DNA of 64,000 nt from Nitrospiraceae bacterium (GCA_020632595.1 JACKFF010000002.1:372001-436000), one strand, 5' to 3'. Positions 8,334 through 18,235 are shown, numbered from the stretch's first letter. Numbers and translations: made by a program. The notes: a model not told the origin generated them from the sequence alone.

Positions 8334-9182
8334 ATGAGCGTCGACTTCAAGGAAACCATCGGGCACTATATGCAGCGTGATCTTGAAGGGGTGAGCGAAG
8401 ACACCTCCGTGGTGAATGCGGCCAGTCTCATGGCGGCACGACGGATTGGCAGTCTCGTGGTCTATCCGGCAGAGCAGGAATCTCACCCGTCAAAAATTAT
8501 CGGGCTTATTTCAGAAACCGATCTCCTTCGCCGGGTCATCGCCAAAGACCTGACTGCGGCAGGAACGACCGTGGGGCAGATTATGGCAAGCCCGTTACTC
8601 TCCATTCCCTCCGATCGCATGATGCTGGATGCCAGCCATTTCATGGAAAAGCATGGCATTCGCCATCTTTGTGTGACGGAAGGGGACGCCATTGTTGGCC
8701 TGATTTCCGTTCGTGATCTGGTGAAACATTTTGTGTATGCGGAGAAGGGCCCGATCCGGGATCTTGATGATGTGTACCGGCCTCTCAGTGTGCTGATGCG
8801 TCGGGATATTGAATCGATCGACCGGGAAGCGACCCTCATGACCGCGGCCAAGCGTATGGCCGACAAGCGGATCGGCGCTCTCATGGTGACGCAGGCCGGT
8901 GAGGTGGTGGGAATTGTCACGGAACGTGATCTGGTCCATAAGGGTATGGCTCGGAACCAGGACCTTGCCCAGACCAGGGTGGGTTCGGTGATGACGCAAA
9001 CGCTGATCGATATTGATATCAACCGGACGGTGCATGATGCCAGCGATCTCATGGCCGAAAAAAACATCCGGCATCTGCCCATTACGGAAAATCATGCGAT
9101 TGTGGGAATTTTGTCTGTGAGGGATCTGATGCGAATGATTTCCGTCAGGGATCGCCCCAGATTTCTCAACCAGCAATCATAG
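8334..9182 (+). CDS. Four-CBS-domain protein
   Basis: 282 residues from an ATG preceded by GAAGGGAAGG; an upstream ATG at 8259 is less well supported. It consists of two CBS pairs (Bateman modules). Each CBS unit shows the typical pattern of an accumulated-mutation-style helix and a G(I/L)(I/V)(S/T)xRDL ending: GLISETDLL, GLISVRDLV, GIVTERDLV and GILSVRDLM. CBS pairs bind adenine nucleotides or S-adenosylmethionine and regulate partner proteins. No catalytic domain is fused, so the target is unknown. The second and fourth units are close relatives, suggesting internal duplication. Confidence 0.9.
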   Translation: MSVDFKETIGHYMQRDLEGVSEDTSVVNAASLMAARRIGSLVVYPAEQESHPSKIIGLISETDLLRRVIAKDLTAAGTTVGQIMASPLLSIPSDRMMLDASHFMEKHGIRHLCVTEGDAIVGLISVRDLVKHFVYAEKGPIRDLDDVYRPLSVLMRRDIESIDREATLMTAAKRMADKRIGALMVTQAGEVVGIVTERDLVHKGMARNQDLAQTRVGSVMTQTLIDIDINRTVHDASDLMAEKNIRHLPITENHAIVGILSVRDLMRMISVRDRPRFLNQQS

Positions 9183-9231
9183 GGTTTCTCACCCATGGCC
9201 GGATTCATTCTTCAATGTAAGGAGCGCACCG

Positions 9232-10287
9232 ATGGGGGCAACCCAAGCCTATGCCGCGTTGCAAGCCGGGGCTGTACTCGAACCGTTCAGCTTTGACCGG
9301 CGACCGGTCGGGTCGAATGACGTTCTGATCAAAATTCTGTTTTGCGGAGTCTGCCACTCCGACATTCATCAGGCGCGAGACGAATGGGGTGGATCCATCT
9401 TTCCCATGGTCCCAGGGCATGAGGTGGTCGGGACGGTGATCAGGGTGGGGGCAGATGTAAAGAAGGTTCGTGAAGGAGAGACGGTCGGCGTCGGATGTTT
9501 TGTCGATTCATGTCGTACCTGTTCCTCCTGTACCCGAGGCGTAGAGCAATATTGCGAAACCGGTATGATTCTGACTTACAACGGTCTCGACAAAGATGGC
9601 CGGCCGACGTATGGCGGCTACTCCAGCGAAATCGTGGTGCATGAGTCCTATGTGCTCAAGATTCCTCATTCTCTTTCGCCGGCAGGTGCCGCCCCGTTGT
9701 TGTGTGCGGGAATTACCACGTACTCTCCCTTGCGACAATGGGGTGTGGGAAAAGGCCATAGGCTGGCTGTGGTGGGGCTCGGGGGGCTTGGTCACATGGC
9801 CGTCAAATTTGGTAAGGCCTTTGGGGCGGAGGTCACCGTCTTGAGCCGCACGGACATGAAGCGGGGGGATGCGGAGCGTCTTGGGGCGACAGGGTTTGCA
9901 GCGACTTCGCAGGAAGGGACCTTTACGCGTCTGGCCCGCCAGTTTGATTTTGTGATTGATACGGTCTCCGGTACCCATGATTTCAATGCCTTTCTGGGGT
10001 TGCTGAAAACGGATGGAACCTACATTGTGGTCGGCGCGCCGAGCGAACCGCTCTCCGTTGAGGCATTTTCGCTTATTATGCGGCGGCGGCGGCTGGTGGG
10101 TTCTCTGATTGGCGGAATTCGTGAGACGCAGGAAATGCTGAATTTTTGCGGGGAGCATGGAATCACTTCCGATGTGGAGGTCATTCCCATGAAACAGATT
10201 AACGAAGCCTATGAACGGGTCCTGCGGGGGGACGTCCGTTTTCGTTTTGTCATCGATATGGCCTCGTTAACGAACGCGGCCACATAA
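9232..10287 (+). CDS. Zinc-dependent NADP-type alcohol dehydrogenase (YahK/CAD family)
   Basis: Medium-chain dehydrogenase/reductase of 351 residues interconverting aldehydes and alcohols; cytoplasmic. Catalytic zinc ligands are Cys38 (FCGVCHSDIH), His63/Glu64 (PGHEVVG) and Cys158. The structural zinc lobe has Cys94, Cys97, Cys100 and Cys108. The Rossmann loop is GLGGLG (182-187), followed by SRT, which fits NADP(H) better than NAD(H). An AAGGAG ribosome site precedes the ATG. The family prefers broad aldehydes; the physiological substrate is unknown. Confidence 0.95.
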   Translation: MGATQAYAALQAGAVLEPFSFDRRPVGSNDVLIKILFCGVCHSDIHQARDEWGGSIFPMVPGHEVVGTVIRVGADVKKVREGETVGVGCFVDSCRTCSSCTRGVEQYCETGMILTYNGLDKDGRPTYGGYSSEIVVHESYVLKIPHSLSPAGAAPLLCAGITTYSPLRQWGVGKGHRLAVVGLGGLGHMAVKFGKAFGAEVTVLSRTDMKRGDAERLGATGFAATSQEGTFTRLARQFDFVIDTVSGTHDFNAFLGLLKTDGTYIVVGAPSEPLSVEAFSLIMRRRRLVGSLIGGIRETQEMLNFCGEHGITSDVEVIPMKQINEAYERVLRGDVRFRFVIDMASLTNAAT

Positions 10288-10498
10288 CGAGAGTTTCTTA
10301 AATGGTCCGGATATGTGTATCACCGGCAACGTCGCGAAGAGTATTTTTGGCGGGCCAGCCCGGTGGCAGTAAGAGGAGGAGACGGCAGTTCCCATTGCCT
10401 TTGCGAATAATGAGTGTTTGATAAATTTCCTCTTTCCCTAAAAAAGAGGGTTGCGATTCCATTAATCTCTGGTACTCTTGCTCAAAAGGGAGATTGCC

Positions 10499-11590
10499 AT
10501 GATGGGAATAGTGGTGCATCTCGTTATCCTTCTGGTGCTGATTTTTCCGACCGACAGTCCGGCCCGCCGCGCCTCTTTCACTCCCGAACAAAAAGCACAG
10601 CTCGCCCGCATTCAAACGATCCGGGTTTCCGCCCTGGCGCTGACCGAAAAAGGTTTTATCTCGGCCGAGCCGATCTTCCAGGTGGTTCAGCGGCGATTCG
10701 AAGAGCTGGGATTTCAGGTGGTCACGGAGGCCGCTCAACCCCATGATGTGGAATTCCACATCATCTGCGAAGAGCGTAAACACCAACAAACCGTCGCACG
10801 CTTCGGCGGCGATAATGAGTTGACTGATACGCCGGACCGGCTCTGGCATGGCCCGGCCTGCCAGTTATCGTATCTCCTTGAGGGGAAGGACCTGAGCTGG
10901 CACAAAGAAGTACACCCCTCCATGGAGCCGGATGCTCATATTCTGCGAGAGGCGCAGGAGGTAGACTCCGGCGTTGCTGTTTTTGCGCAACTCACCCGTG
11001 AACTTGAACGGTTTGATTTTCCGGTTATGCTCCTCAGTGAATGGGGGCAGACCCATCGCCTGGTGTCCGTGCTGACCAATCCCGAGACGCCCCAAACCCG
11101 TCAATTGATTATTCTTGATTTGCTCCGACAGTTCCCGGATCCCGAAGCCCTTCCGTATCTCCTGAAAGAAGTTGAACGGGGGCAGGCTCCGGAGCAGGCA
11201 ATTGCGGCTATTTCCGGTCTTGGACTCGAGGTCGTTCCGTACCTGCAAGGCCTGTTTGAAGGTCAGGACAGAGCGGTCTCGATTCGAGCCGCGGCAGCCA
11301 AGGGATTGGGACGGATTTTGCGAGCCGAAGGGGATCTGGAGGTGATGACGATTCTGCTGACGTATCTGTCCAACGCGACGTCGAAAATCCGGTCTTCTTC
11401 TGATATTGAATTTCCTGTCCTCACTGAAGTTGTGTGGGGTGTTGGGTCCATCCACCATAAACCAACGGTCGCACTCATCAACAATCTCCAAGACCGACTG
11501 TGGCTGATTTACGATAACTCCCCGGAGATGAAGAAACTACGGGATGTGGTCAGTGTCGTCCACAAATTCCAGGATTTCAATCAGCTTTGA
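10499..11590 (+). CDS. Exported HEAT-repeat-like hypothetical protein
   Basis: 363 residues from an ATG with AAGGGAG upstream; an in-frame ATG at 10478 is less likely. The N-terminus is a signal peptide (GIVVHLVILLVLIFPTDSPA). Residues about 170-330 show helical repeats of HEAT/PBS-lyase character (LLRQFPDPEALPYLLKEVER, QAIAAISGLGLEVVPYL, IRAAAAKGLGRI). The N-terminal domain (VSALALTEKGFISAEPIFQ) is not recognised. It is probably a periplasmic protein-protein interaction scaffold. Confidence 0.75.
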   Translation: MMGIVVHLVILLVLIFPTDSPARRASFTPEQKAQLARIQTIRVSALALTEKGFISAEPIFQVVQRRFEELGFQVVTEAAQPHDVEFHIICEERKHQQTVARFGGDNELTDTPDRLWHGPACQLSYLLEGKDLSWHKEVHPSMEPDAHILREAQEVDSGVAVFAQLTRELERFDFPVMLLSEWGQTHRLVSVLTNPETPQTRQLIILDLLRQFPDPEALPYLLKEVERGQAPEQAIAAISGLGLEVVPYLQGLFEGQDRAVSIRAAAAKGLGRILRAEGDLEVMTILLTYLSNATSKIRSSSDIEFPVLTEVVWGVGSIHHKPTVALINNLQDRLWLIYDNSPEMKKLRDVVSVVHKFQDFNQL

Positions 11591-11758
11591 AACGTGGATG
11601 CGAGTGGAGCGACGTGACAGTCGGGATTGGTTGAAGAAAGAAGGCATGCGGAGAGACTGTTGCATCATGCTCACGTTTCCCCCGGTTTCATCCCTCACTA
11701 TTTTATTGCGGAGCAATCGAGAGCAACCCGGAACGCGCGTAAAAGCCTTTTCTCCCGC

Positions 11759-12169
11759 TTAGGTTGGGGGAAGAAGGGGCCCAGCCCATTGCCCTTGTAT
11801 GCGCTGAACATCCACCAGATTATTCGGCGGACCAAGATCGGCCATGAGTTTGGTATCAATCCGGCCATGCGTCACATGCAATAGCTGTGGTTCACTCACG
11901 CCCGGCGATTTAAACCAATACCACCCGGGACAGCCAGGGGCTGTGTGATGCCAGGTTGGCACCACATGGCGCAGGTCCTGTGCCAGTTTCGCTTGAACCT
12001 GGCTCGCGTCATGCTGTCCCAATAATGATCGAATGCCCGCATACAATGCTTCCGCATGGGCTTGCAAGGTCATTGGACTGAGAATCCTTTCGTTTGAATA
12101 TTCCTGAAAGATCGCCACATACCATACGCCATTTTCTTCCGGCGATTCAACGTTCGCCCTGTATCGCAA
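11759..12169 (-). CDS. Hypothetical protein, TTG start
   Basis: 136 residues opening with a TTG; an in-frame stop lies only 12 codons upstream. The C-terminal part has a pattern seen in small phage-like or DUF551-type proteins (PGWYWFKSPGVSEPQLLHV followed by a closing QGQWAGPL), which argues for a real gene. No catalytic motif is seen. It is unrelated in strand to its neighbours, the HEAT-like gene and the SemiSWEET gene. Function unknown. Confidence 0.5.
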   Translation of the reverse strand: MRYRANVESPEENGVWYVAIFQEYSNERILSPMTLQAHAEALYAGIRSLLGQHDASQVQAKLAQDLRHVVPTWHHTAPGCPGWYWFKSPGVSEPQLLHVTHGRIDTKLMADLGPPNNLVDVQRIQGQWAGPLLPPT

Positions 12170-12333
12170 CGGATCGGAAGGGCAGCCGGAGAAGAGTATT
12201 CCATATCAATTATCTGGAGAGGCTTTTGTCCGACAAACTAACGGAGCGGTATACTGCACGATTCCAAATTGGACCAGAGTGGTTCAGTAAAAAACCCGCA
12301 TGGGCTAATGAGAAACAGTATAGAGGAGGCAAC

Positions 12334-12588
12334 ATGGATTGGGTGACGGTTATGGGATATGTCGCGGGGGCATGCACGACCTCGTCGTTTCTTCCGCAGG
12401 CAATTCAAATTGTAAAAACGAAACATACTAAAGATCTTTCCCTGAGTATGTATTCGATCTTAACTTCGGGTTTGATGCTCTGGAGCATCTATGGTTTGAT
12501 CAATCATGATTGGCCGCTCCTCATCGCCAATCTGGTGACGTTGTTGCTGGCCGGTTGGATTTTCGTTTTGAAGCTCCGGTACGGGTAA
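12334..12588 (+). CDS. SemiSWEET-type PQ-loop transporter
   Basis: 84-residue membrane protein with three helices and the PQ motif at residues 21-22 (SSFLPQAIQIVKTK). SemiSWEETs form dimers that let small sugars cross the inner membrane down their gradient; structures are known from Leptospira and Thermodesulfovibrio. The normal length is about 85-95. The AGAGGAGG ribosome site places the start at 12334 although the frame is open further upstream. The substrate is uncertain. Confidence 0.93.
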   Translation: MDWVTVMGYVAGACTTSSFLPQAIQIVKTKHTKDLSLSMYSILTSGLMLWSIYGLINHDWPLLIANLVTLLLAGWIFVLKLRYG

Positions 12589-12672
12589 AGGACACATAGG
12601 GGGAAATTTCGCCTTGTTTCAGACAACCGGTTTTGTATGATGGTATGGCAGAATGAGAGGGGATGAGAGCGG

Positions 12673-13878
12673 GTGGTAAGAAAGTGGGCAGGAAACATCG
12701 CATTAGTCTTCATGGGATGTGGAGTTGCCTTTGTTCTCGCTGAAATCGGTCTTTGGCTTTTCGGAATTTCCTACCCCTCGTTTTTTATCGCTGACAATCT
12801 GACCGGCTATGCTCACAAACCGGGGACTGAAGGTCTGTATTCTGATGAAGGTGAAGCCTACATCCGGATCAATCGTTCCGGTCTGCGCGACCATGAGCAC
12901 ACTCTCGAGAAGCCCGTTGGGACCTTCCGCATTGCGCTTCTGGGCGATTCCTACACTGAAGCGCTACAGGTCCCGACCGAACAGATCTATGGGGCCAGGC
13001 TTGAACACGAGCTATCAGACTGCCCCTCCCTCGCCGGGCGTCAGATAGAAGCCATGAATTTCGGTGTGTCCGGCTTCAGTACAGCCCAGGAATTGCTGGT
13101 GCTGCGTCATAAGGCTTCTCCCTATGATCCGGATCTTGTCCTGCTGGCATTGTATACAGAGAACGATATTCGTGGGAACCTGAGAGAATTGTACGGGAAA
13201 AACAACATTCCTTATTTCATCATGAACGCCGGGCATCTCGTCCTCGATAATTCCTTCCATCACACGACGGAATTTTGGTTTCAACACTTGCCGCTGAGTG
13301 CCGAGGTCTTTGAAGTCTCCCGCGTGCTACAGGTGTTTCGCCATGCCAAATACAAACTTAAATCCTTTCTGGAACAAGGGGCTCAGCAACGGCAGATGAA
13401 GGACTGGGAAGATCCCGCTCTTCGTCTCGATCAACTGGTCTATCTCGACCAGCCGGACCCATCCTGGAAACAGGCCTGGGAGATTACCGAACGATTGATC
13501 GTGCAAATGAAACGAGAGGTAGACGATGCCGGCCGCCGGTTTCTCCTTGTGAGCCTTTCGAATCCCGACCAGGTTCATCCCGACGTGCAACATCGACAGG
13601 CATTGGCCCGTCAACTTGGCGTACCGGATCTTTTGTATCCGGATCGGCGCATTCAGTCTTTGGCGAAACGGGAAGACATCGAATTATTGAGCCTGGCAGA
13701 ACCGCTTGCCACCTATGCTGAACAGCATGGTGTGTTCTTACATGGATTTCAGAACACGGCATTGGGGAAGGGCCACTGGAACGCCGCCGGTCACCGGCTT
13801 GCGGGGAAGCTCATGTCTGAGAGGATCTGCCTGATGATGGAATCGATCGTTCCGGCGAAAGACTTACAGGTGGAATGA
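12673..13878 (+). CDS. SGNH/GDSL-type hydrolase, membrane-anchored
   Basis: 401 residues from a GTG. Residues 4-34 form a signal anchor. Block I of the SGNH fold is LLGDSYTEALQV (nucleophile Ser in GDS), an Asn block is NFGVSGFSTAQE, and the C-terminal GHWNAAGHRLAGKLM provides the catalytic His block. Such proteins hydrolyse or transfer O-acyl groups on glycans or lipids, often as AlgX/DltD-like periplasmic acetyltransferases. No exopolysaccharide genes lie next to it, so the substrate is open. Confidence 0.85.
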   Translation: MVRKWAGNIALVFMGCGVAFVLAEIGLWLFGISYPSFFIADNLTGYAHKPGTEGLYSDEGEAYIRINRSGLRDHEHTLEKPVGTFRIALLGDSYTEALQVPTEQIYGARLEHELSDCPSLAGRQIEAMNFGVSGFSTAQELLVLRHKASPYDPDLVLLALYTENDIRGNLRELYGKNNIPYFIMNAGHLVLDNSFHHTTEFWFQHLPLSAEVFEVSRVLQVFRHAKYKLKSFLEQGAQQRQMKDWEDPALRLDQLVYLDQPDPSWKQAWEITERLIVQMKREVDDAGRRFLLVSLSNPDQVHPDVQHRQALARQLGVPDLLYPDRRIQSLAKREDIELLSLAEPLATYAEQHGVFLHGFQNTALGKGHWNAAGHRLAGKLMSERICLMMESIVPAKDLQVE

Positions 13879-15218
13879 CTGCGATTATTTCCACCCTCGG
13901 GGGGGTCGGATGTGACACAGATTTTTATGCATAACCTCGCTGCACTCGCCAAGACTCTTCCCGTGGAGATGCGTGCTCCCTATTCTCGTGCCTACGGCCA
14001 GGAGGCGCTCGAGATGGCCAGGTCTTACTATTTGGGGTATGACCAGTCGTCAGATTGACCTGTCCCCTCTATGCGATTTCTGCACAAGTGGGGGTGTTGG
14101 GCCGTTTGGGAAATATCATTGAACTTGAGCCAGGGCCCGTATTGGCGAATCCCTCGAAAATGCTCTCTTCCGCCTCTTCGTCGATTTCAATCTGTGAACG
14201 GATTTCACTCCGCTATCAGGTCGGTCTGAATGCACATGCCCTTTCCCGGAAGGGTATGTGATGGCCCAAGCGTTGAAGAACATCCCTGGCAGGTCAGTAA
14301 AGGTTCCGGGTGGTAAACCTGCGGCGACTGCTGCGGCGAATCTCAAACTCGTGGTGTATTGAAAGGCTTACTAACTTAGTATTGCCGTTGCCCGGGGCCA
14401 AATTATTGAGTCGTCTGACGGCAAAGCCAGGAATGTGACTAGGCTACGATCGGCAATTTGTTGCAAGGGTCTGTTGAAAAAAGCCGCCAGCGGCGTTCTC
14501 GCCATTTTTCCGTGCTCACGTACTCAGCGTACGCTCCGCGCGTAAAAACGGCTGCGGCCTTGCTGAACGGACCCTTCGGGAAGACTCAGGGCATGCTTTT
14601 TTGAACCGACCCGGAGCCTTTGATGAGTAATCTCATCCTGGGCAAATTTGTCCTTGTTAATCTTAATTATTCAACACTCCCAGCAACGTTGCTGAGACCG
14701 GCCGGGTGATTATTCGATCCGCCGAAGGAAGGGGCGGATCCGGTATCTTCCTTGTCGAGGATAATATCGAAAGCCAGGGACAGGCATTGGAGCGTATCTC
14801 TCGAAGTCCCTTATCATCGGTCTAGCGCGTGCAAGGCATGTCTCAGGTCGGCTTCTCCTTTAATATTTCTGTCGATGTCCGGCCTGCTGGGGGGCGGTAA
14901 GCGTGGTCCGAATATCCGATCAGTGCTTGAATTTTTATCTTGCAAGAATTCAGACTGGGTCTTTTTCATAATTTCTCAATGAGTTTGACGCAGGGCTGTG
15001 TAATCCTCGCACTGGCCGGGGATGATTCCCTCTGGATTCTGCCAACAACAAATGTGCTGGAGTATGGTATTCTTGAGACCCTCAAGGCATGACGTGAAAG
15101 CCATGCCTGAGGAGTGTGTGATGCAATTATCAGGGCGATGATCTCAGCTGCGCCCCTGTCCGGATAATCAATCAAGATCTTCCCTTCTTGTGTGCAAGAG
15201 GACACTCTAAGCCCTGCT
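13879..15218. other. 1.3 kb without a convincing gene
   Basis: Only short open fragments are present (13927-14058, 14261-14362 and 14979-15092 on the plus strand), none with a good ribosome site or a recognisable product; they may be gene remnants. Repeat copy C occupies 14467-14612. Confidence 0.6.
14467..14612. repeat. Dispersed palindromic repeat, copy C
   Basis: A 146 bp element with ends GGGTCTGTTGAAAAAAG and CTTTTTTGAACCGACCC (two mismatches when inverted). The interior shares CCGCCAGCGGCGTTCTCGCC, a CGTAC hairpin and GGCTGCGGCC with copies A and B. The stem around the CGTAC hairpin (GCCATTTTTCCGTG against CGCGTAAAAACGGC) differs from A and B, yet the two arms changed together. Confidence 0.85.
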
Positions 15219-16445
15219 ATGGTTGATCCTGTACCTTCTCTCACATCCTCTCATTCCGATCGACCCCGAATCCCGACAAGTATTTGGGCGTTGGGATTGG
15301 TGAGTTTGTGTATGGATATGTCGTCCGAGCTGATTCACAGCTTGCTCCCGGTCTATATGGTGTCGGTGCTTGGTGCCGGTCTGTTGTGGGTCGGCCTCAT
15401 TGAAGGATTTGCTGAAGCCACGGCCTTATTGACCAAGATGTTTTCCGGCGTGTTGAGTGATTATTGGGGGAAACGCAAGCTGCTGACGGTGATTGGCTAC
15501 GGCATGGCGGCGGCGACCAAACCGTTATTTCCCTTAGCTTCCAGCCTGACTACCGTGTTTCTCGCGCGGTTTCTGGACCGCGTCGGGAAGGGTATACGTG
15601 GAGCCCCGCGTGATGCGCTGATTGGAGAGTTGGCGCCGCCGGATTTGCGCGGGACGTGCTACGGGCTTCGCCAATCGCTCGATACCGTCGGTGCGTTCCT
15701 TGGGCCGTTGATGGCTATGGGGTTGATGGTTGTGCTGGCCGATGACATCCGAGCCGTGTTATGGGTTGCCGTCCTCCCCGCGGTACTGGCCGTGTTTCTG
15801 TTGATCGTTGGCGTTCAGGAGCCTCCCTCTATTCGTCCTGAGGGAAGGTTGCAAACGGGTATTCGGCTGAATGATCTGCGGAGGCTTGTTCCGGCCTACT
15901 GGTGGATTGTTGTGTGTGGAGCCCTGTTAACCCTGGCGAGATTTAGCGAAGCGTTCCTTGTTTTGCGGGCCGAACATCTCGGGTTATCGGTGACATTTAT
16001 TCCACTGGTGATGGTCGTGATGAGTGTGACCTATGCCGCGTCGGCTTATCCGGCAGGCAGGCTTGCGGATAAGATGAGTCGTCGTCCGTTGTTGGTCGCA
16101 GGATGCCTTTTCTTATTGGTGGCTGATGTGATTCTTGCTGTTGCCGGCGATGTGGTTGTGGTGATGATTGGAGTGGCGTTCTGGGGCATTCATATGGGCC
16201 TTACGCAAGGCCTCCTGGCCACCCTCATTGCGGATGCCTCACAGCCTGAGCTTCGCGGAAGCGCCTTCGGTGTTTTCAGTTTCGTCTGCGGTGTGGCACT
16301 TCTCGGTGCGAGTGTGCTGGCTGGATTCCTCTGGGACCAGTTCGGTCCCTCCGCGACCTTTCTGAGTGGAGCGGTGTTGACGGCTGTCGCTTTGTTCGGG
16401 TTTGTTCTCCATAACCCGGATACCCTTCATCCGAACCGAGGATAA
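15219..16445 (+). CDS. MFS transporter
   Basis: About 408 residues with 12 predicted membrane helices. The MFS loop-2 signature appears as GVLSDYWGKRKLL, and the second half repeats it as GRLADKMSRRPLLV. The FLDRVGKGIRGAPRDALIGEL segment is characteristic of a subgroup annotated as multidrug- or metabolite-type MFS proteins. The start is uncertain: ATG 15219 or GTG 15192, neither with a clear ribosome site. The substrate cannot be predicted. YnfA follows 35 bp downstream and may share the transcript. Confidence 0.9.
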   Translation: MVDPVPSLTSSHSDRPRIPTSIWALGLVSLCMDMSSELIHSLLPVYMVSVLGAGLLWVGLIEGFAEATALLTKMFSGVLSDYWGKRKLLTVIGYGMAAATKPLFPLASSLTTVFLARFLDRVGKGIRGAPRDALIGELAPPDLRGTCYGLRQSLDTVGAFLGPLMAMGLMVVLADDIRAVLWVAVLPAVLAVFLLIVGVQEPPSIRPEGRLQTGIRLNDLRRLVPAYWWIVVCGALLTLARFSEAFLVLRAEHLGLSVTFIPLVMVVMSVTYAASAYPAGRLADKMSRRPLLVAGCLFLLVADVILAVAGDVVVVMIGVAFWGIHMGLTQGLLATLIADASQPELRGSAFGVFSFVCGVALLGASVLAGFLWDQFGPSATFLSGAVLTAVALFGFVLHNPDTLHPNRG

Positions 16446-16480
16446 TGGTGCCTTGTGGTGTCACGAAATAAGGAGAAGAT

Positions 16481-16807
16481 ATGACTACCCTGTATTGGTA
16501 CGCCGGCGCTGCGCTGGCGGAAATTAGCGGGTGTTTTGCTTTTTGGGCCTGGTTCCGGCTGGGGCGATCGGCGTGGTGGACGGTGCCCGGCATGGTGAGT
16601 CTGCTTGTGTTCGCTCTGTTATTGGCACGAACCGAGACTGCATTTGCGGGTCGAGCCTATGCCGCTTACGGCGGCGTATATATTGCGGCCTCTCTCTTAT
16701 GGCTCCGGGGTGTTGAACAGATCCACCCTGATCGTTGGGATTGGCTCGGGGCCGGGTTATGTCTTGTCGGAGCGGCGGTGATCCTTTGGGGCCCTCGTCC
16801 CGCGTAA
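16481..16807 (+). CDS. ynfA: YnfA/UPF0060 small membrane protein
   Basis: 108 residues with four hydrophobic helices and the family hallmarks AALAEISGCFAFWAW near the N-terminus and YAAYGGVYIAASLLWLR in the third helix. YnfA resembles small-multidrug-resistance proteins, but its transport role is not firmly settled. AAGGAGA lies before the ATG. The length is exactly typical. Confidence 0.95.
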   Translation: MTTLYWYAGAALAEISGCFAFWAWFRLGRSAWWTVPGMVSLLVFALLLARTETAFAGRAYAAYGGVYIAASLLWLRGVEQIHPDRWDWLGAGLCLVGAAVILWGPRPA

Positions 16808-16954
16808 TACATTAGAGGGCAACGGGTTGCGCGGTGGGTGGTGTTGGTCAGGTTGGCAAATGGTGAAGGGGATCTTCTGAGCGTTGACGAGGGGGTGTTT
16901 CCTTCCGCCTCGTCAACTTGCGGGTCTTCGCCGAGTGGGCACGAATGCCCTTAG

Positions 16955-17047
16955 CTATTTTTTGCCTTTTTTCTCGGCCCGCTTTTCCTTCATGGTTTTC
17001 GCTGGCTTCTTTTTGGTTTCTTTGCGTGCGTCCTGGCTCTTGCCCAT
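16955..17047 (-). CDS. 30-residue Lys-rich conserved small protein
   Basis: A very short gene with AAGGAGCAC upstream of its ATG. The product starts MGKSQDARKE and is nearly all Lys, Glu, Ala and Arg. Tiny proteins of this composition (KETKKKPAKTMKEKRAEKK) are recurrently found in proteobacteria and relatives; their function is unknown. The clean ribosome site and familiar sequence support it. Confidence 0.6.
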   Translation of the reverse strand: MGKSQDARKETKKKPAKTMKEKRAEKKGKK

Positions 17048-17314
17048 GGTGTGCTCCTTGTGTTGTGAATGATGCGGCTTTGTAAGGTGCCGTTCGGAGG
17101 CGGATGGTAGCGAACCCGGAAGAAAAAGTATAGATGGCGTGAGGGGAACAGTCGGAAATTACAGGTGAATGAATGTGGTGGGAGAGGTTCTTGACGAAGA
17201 CTCCCAGTGGATGGGGCAATGCCCGGGGTGGCGATGGAAACGTGGGCGGGCGTCATGATAGAAAATAAGGATAGTTGAGAGGGTGTCAGATATGGCTTTC
17301 GAAAGGAGGGCACG

Positions 17315-17950
17315 ATGGCTGATCAATGGATGCTGCGTGGGGTCGAGTTTTCCAATTGCAACTGCACCTATGGGTGTGGGTGCCAGTTTCATGCCCCCTC
17401 GACCCACGGATTTTGCGAGGCAATGGGCTCGGGGCATATTGAAGAGGGGTATTTCAATGACACGCGTTTGGATGGATTGAACTATGTCATGCTTTTGCAA
17501 TGGCCCGGGGAAATTGCTCAGGGAAATGGAACCCAGCAGATTTTAATCGATGCGCAAGCGGATGCCTTGCAACGCGAAGCCCTCAGAAAAATCCTCCATG
17601 GCGAGGCGACCGTTCCGGGGGCTACCCACTTTTTTGTGTTCAATAGTACGATGACCAACGTGTTGGAACCGCAGTTTGTTCCGATTGATCTCTCCATAGA
17701 TGTGGAGGCAAGACAGGCCACGGTCAAGGTCCCGGGCTTGGTGGAATCGAAGGGGACACCCATTTCCAATCCTCATACCGGAAGAGACCATCGTGCGAGA
17801 ATTCATTTGCCGGAAGGATTTGAATATACCGTAGCCGAAGTGGGCAATGGGTCGACCAAAGCTCAAGCCGGGATTACGTTGAACCTGTCTGATAGCTATG
17901 GGCAATTTAATATTCTTCATATGAATCAGGATGGAGTCATTAGAGCCTGA
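17315..17950 (+). CDS. DUF1326 protein
   Basis: 211 residues beginning with the family's signature cysteine cluster (FSNCNCTYGCGCQF, residues about 13-26), which could bind a metal. No signal peptide is seen. AAAGGAGGGC precedes the ATG. DUF1326 genes are very often next to DUF2182 membrane proteins, as here (18236-19033), suggesting the two act together. The biochemical role is unknown. Confidence 0.92.
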   Translation: MADQWMLRGVEFSNCNCTYGCGCQFHAPSTHGFCEAMGSGHIEEGYFNDTRLDGLNYVMLLQWPGEIAQGNGTQQILIDAQADALQREALRKILHGEATVPGATHFFVFNSTMTNVLEPQFVPIDLSIDVEARQATVKVPGLVESKGTPISNPHTGRDHRARIHLPEGFEYTVAEVGNGSTKAQAGITLNLSDSYGQFNILHMNQDGVIRA

Positions 17951-18235
17951 TTGTTGAGCGATGCATCTATCCTTGTGAATGACTTCTTTTTCGGCCACCA
18001 TCATTTTCCGCCATCTTGAATGTGCAGAGTGTTGACGACGCTGTGTTGGGTCTCCCGGTTTGGCTCAGGATAGCCCCCATGTCGTAATCTTGACCGTCGC
18101 GCCCACCCGGACTTTGCCCTTCTGGTCAGGAAGGGAACCTTCTCTCAGACTCATCAGGCCAAGGTGTCCGCCTCCCGGTTATTCAACCTCCCTGTCAGTT
18201 GCTGATTGTTTCAGGGGTTCTTATAGTCCGTTTCC

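Noticed and set aside
10298..10849. A 183-residue open frame on the minus strand
   Set aside because: It lies antisense to the exported HEAT-like gene, has unnatural composition and no ribosome site.
14979..15092. A 37-residue open frame before the MFS gene
   Set aside because: No ribosome site and no familiar sequence; probably chance or a remnant.
18040..18190. A minus-strand peptide resembling the end of a lost gene (KVRVGATVKITTWGLS)
   Set aside because: Too short, without start or ribosome site; could be a relic but cannot be assigned.
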